NCBI GenBank assembly: GCA_026224995.1
Contig: JAMFRX010000213.1
Span: 1 to 5,904 of the forward strand
From: Puia dinghuensis
GTDB lineage: Bacteria; Bacteroidota; Bacteroidia; Chitinophagales; Chitinophagaceae
Length of the DNA: 5,904 bases
Direction: 5' to 3'
Made by a program: the position numbers and the translations under genes. This document shows positions 5,877-5,904 of this stretch, in pieces; within the stretch, counting starts at the first letter, position 1, and the number at the start of each line of letters is the position of its first letter. Below the pieces are notes generated by a model. The model was not told where the DNA came from, made no database searches, and was given only the letters and a program-made list of their open reading frames with translations.

Positions 5877-5904
5877 TTAAATACGCTCTATGAAGTTCCG
5901 CAGG
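5877..5904 (-). CDS. hisH: 3' end of hisH (imidazole glycerol phosphate synthase glutaminase subunit), partial
   Basis: Read on the minus strand, the last 28 bases of the window encode ...LRNFIERI followed by TAA. This fits the usual C-terminal end of HisH, the glutamine amidotransferase partner of HisF. The position, immediately before hisA in a his cluster, supports the call. Only eight codons are visible, so the identity rests on that short match and on gene order. The rest of the gene lies beyond the right edge. Confidence 0.75.

Overview
The window reads as chromosomal DNA from a Bacteroidota bacterium, most likely a relatively GC-rich member of the Chitinophagaceae or a close relative. 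This placement is inferred from: a C-terminal-domain-like protein of the type IX secretion kind, a DUF2911 protein, a DUF4369-thioredoxin protein, a fused HisIE inside a compact hisH-hisA-hisF-hisIE cluster, near absence of strong Shine-Dalgarno sites, and TAnnTTTG (-7 type) promoter boxes. No database search was possible, so the genus is not claimed.

Layout. Bases 1-187 hold a possible 38-codon small ORF and then the start of a 98-100 residue protein that is little more than a T9SS sorting-domain-like fold, with no signal peptide. A clear intrinsic terminator follows it. The promoter-like box of pdxJ (pyridoxine 5'-phosphate synthase, vitamin B6) lies against the terminator T-tract and so close to the pdxJ ATG that the transcript is probably leaderless. 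Bases 1276-1517 are a pyrimidine-rich intergenic stretch with two hairpins and a second TAnnTTTG promoter box. This serves an exported DUF2911-TPR protein that ends at a strong terminator (2642-2675).

From 2674 to the right edge everything is on the minus strand. It is the distal part of a histidine operon: the last eight codons of hisH, then hisA, hisF and hisIE, followed six bases later by an exported DUF4369/TlpA-type thioredoxin. HisH and HisF form imidazole glycerol phosphate synthase. HisIE carries out the early hydrolysis of phosphoribosyl-ATP and opening of the phosphoribosyl-AMP ring, and HisA isomerises the product to give the HisHF substrate. The thioredoxin gene has no evident link to histidine synthesis and appears to ride at the operon's 3' end.

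Most of the window is ordinary core metabolism. The points most worth a second look are the free-standing T9SS-domain protein, the terminator/leaderless-promoter fusion in front of pdxJ, the short ORF missed by length filters, and the periplasmic redox gene coupled to his. I saw no mobile element, CRISPR array, tRNA or rRNA, and no convincing sign of a new multi-gene system.
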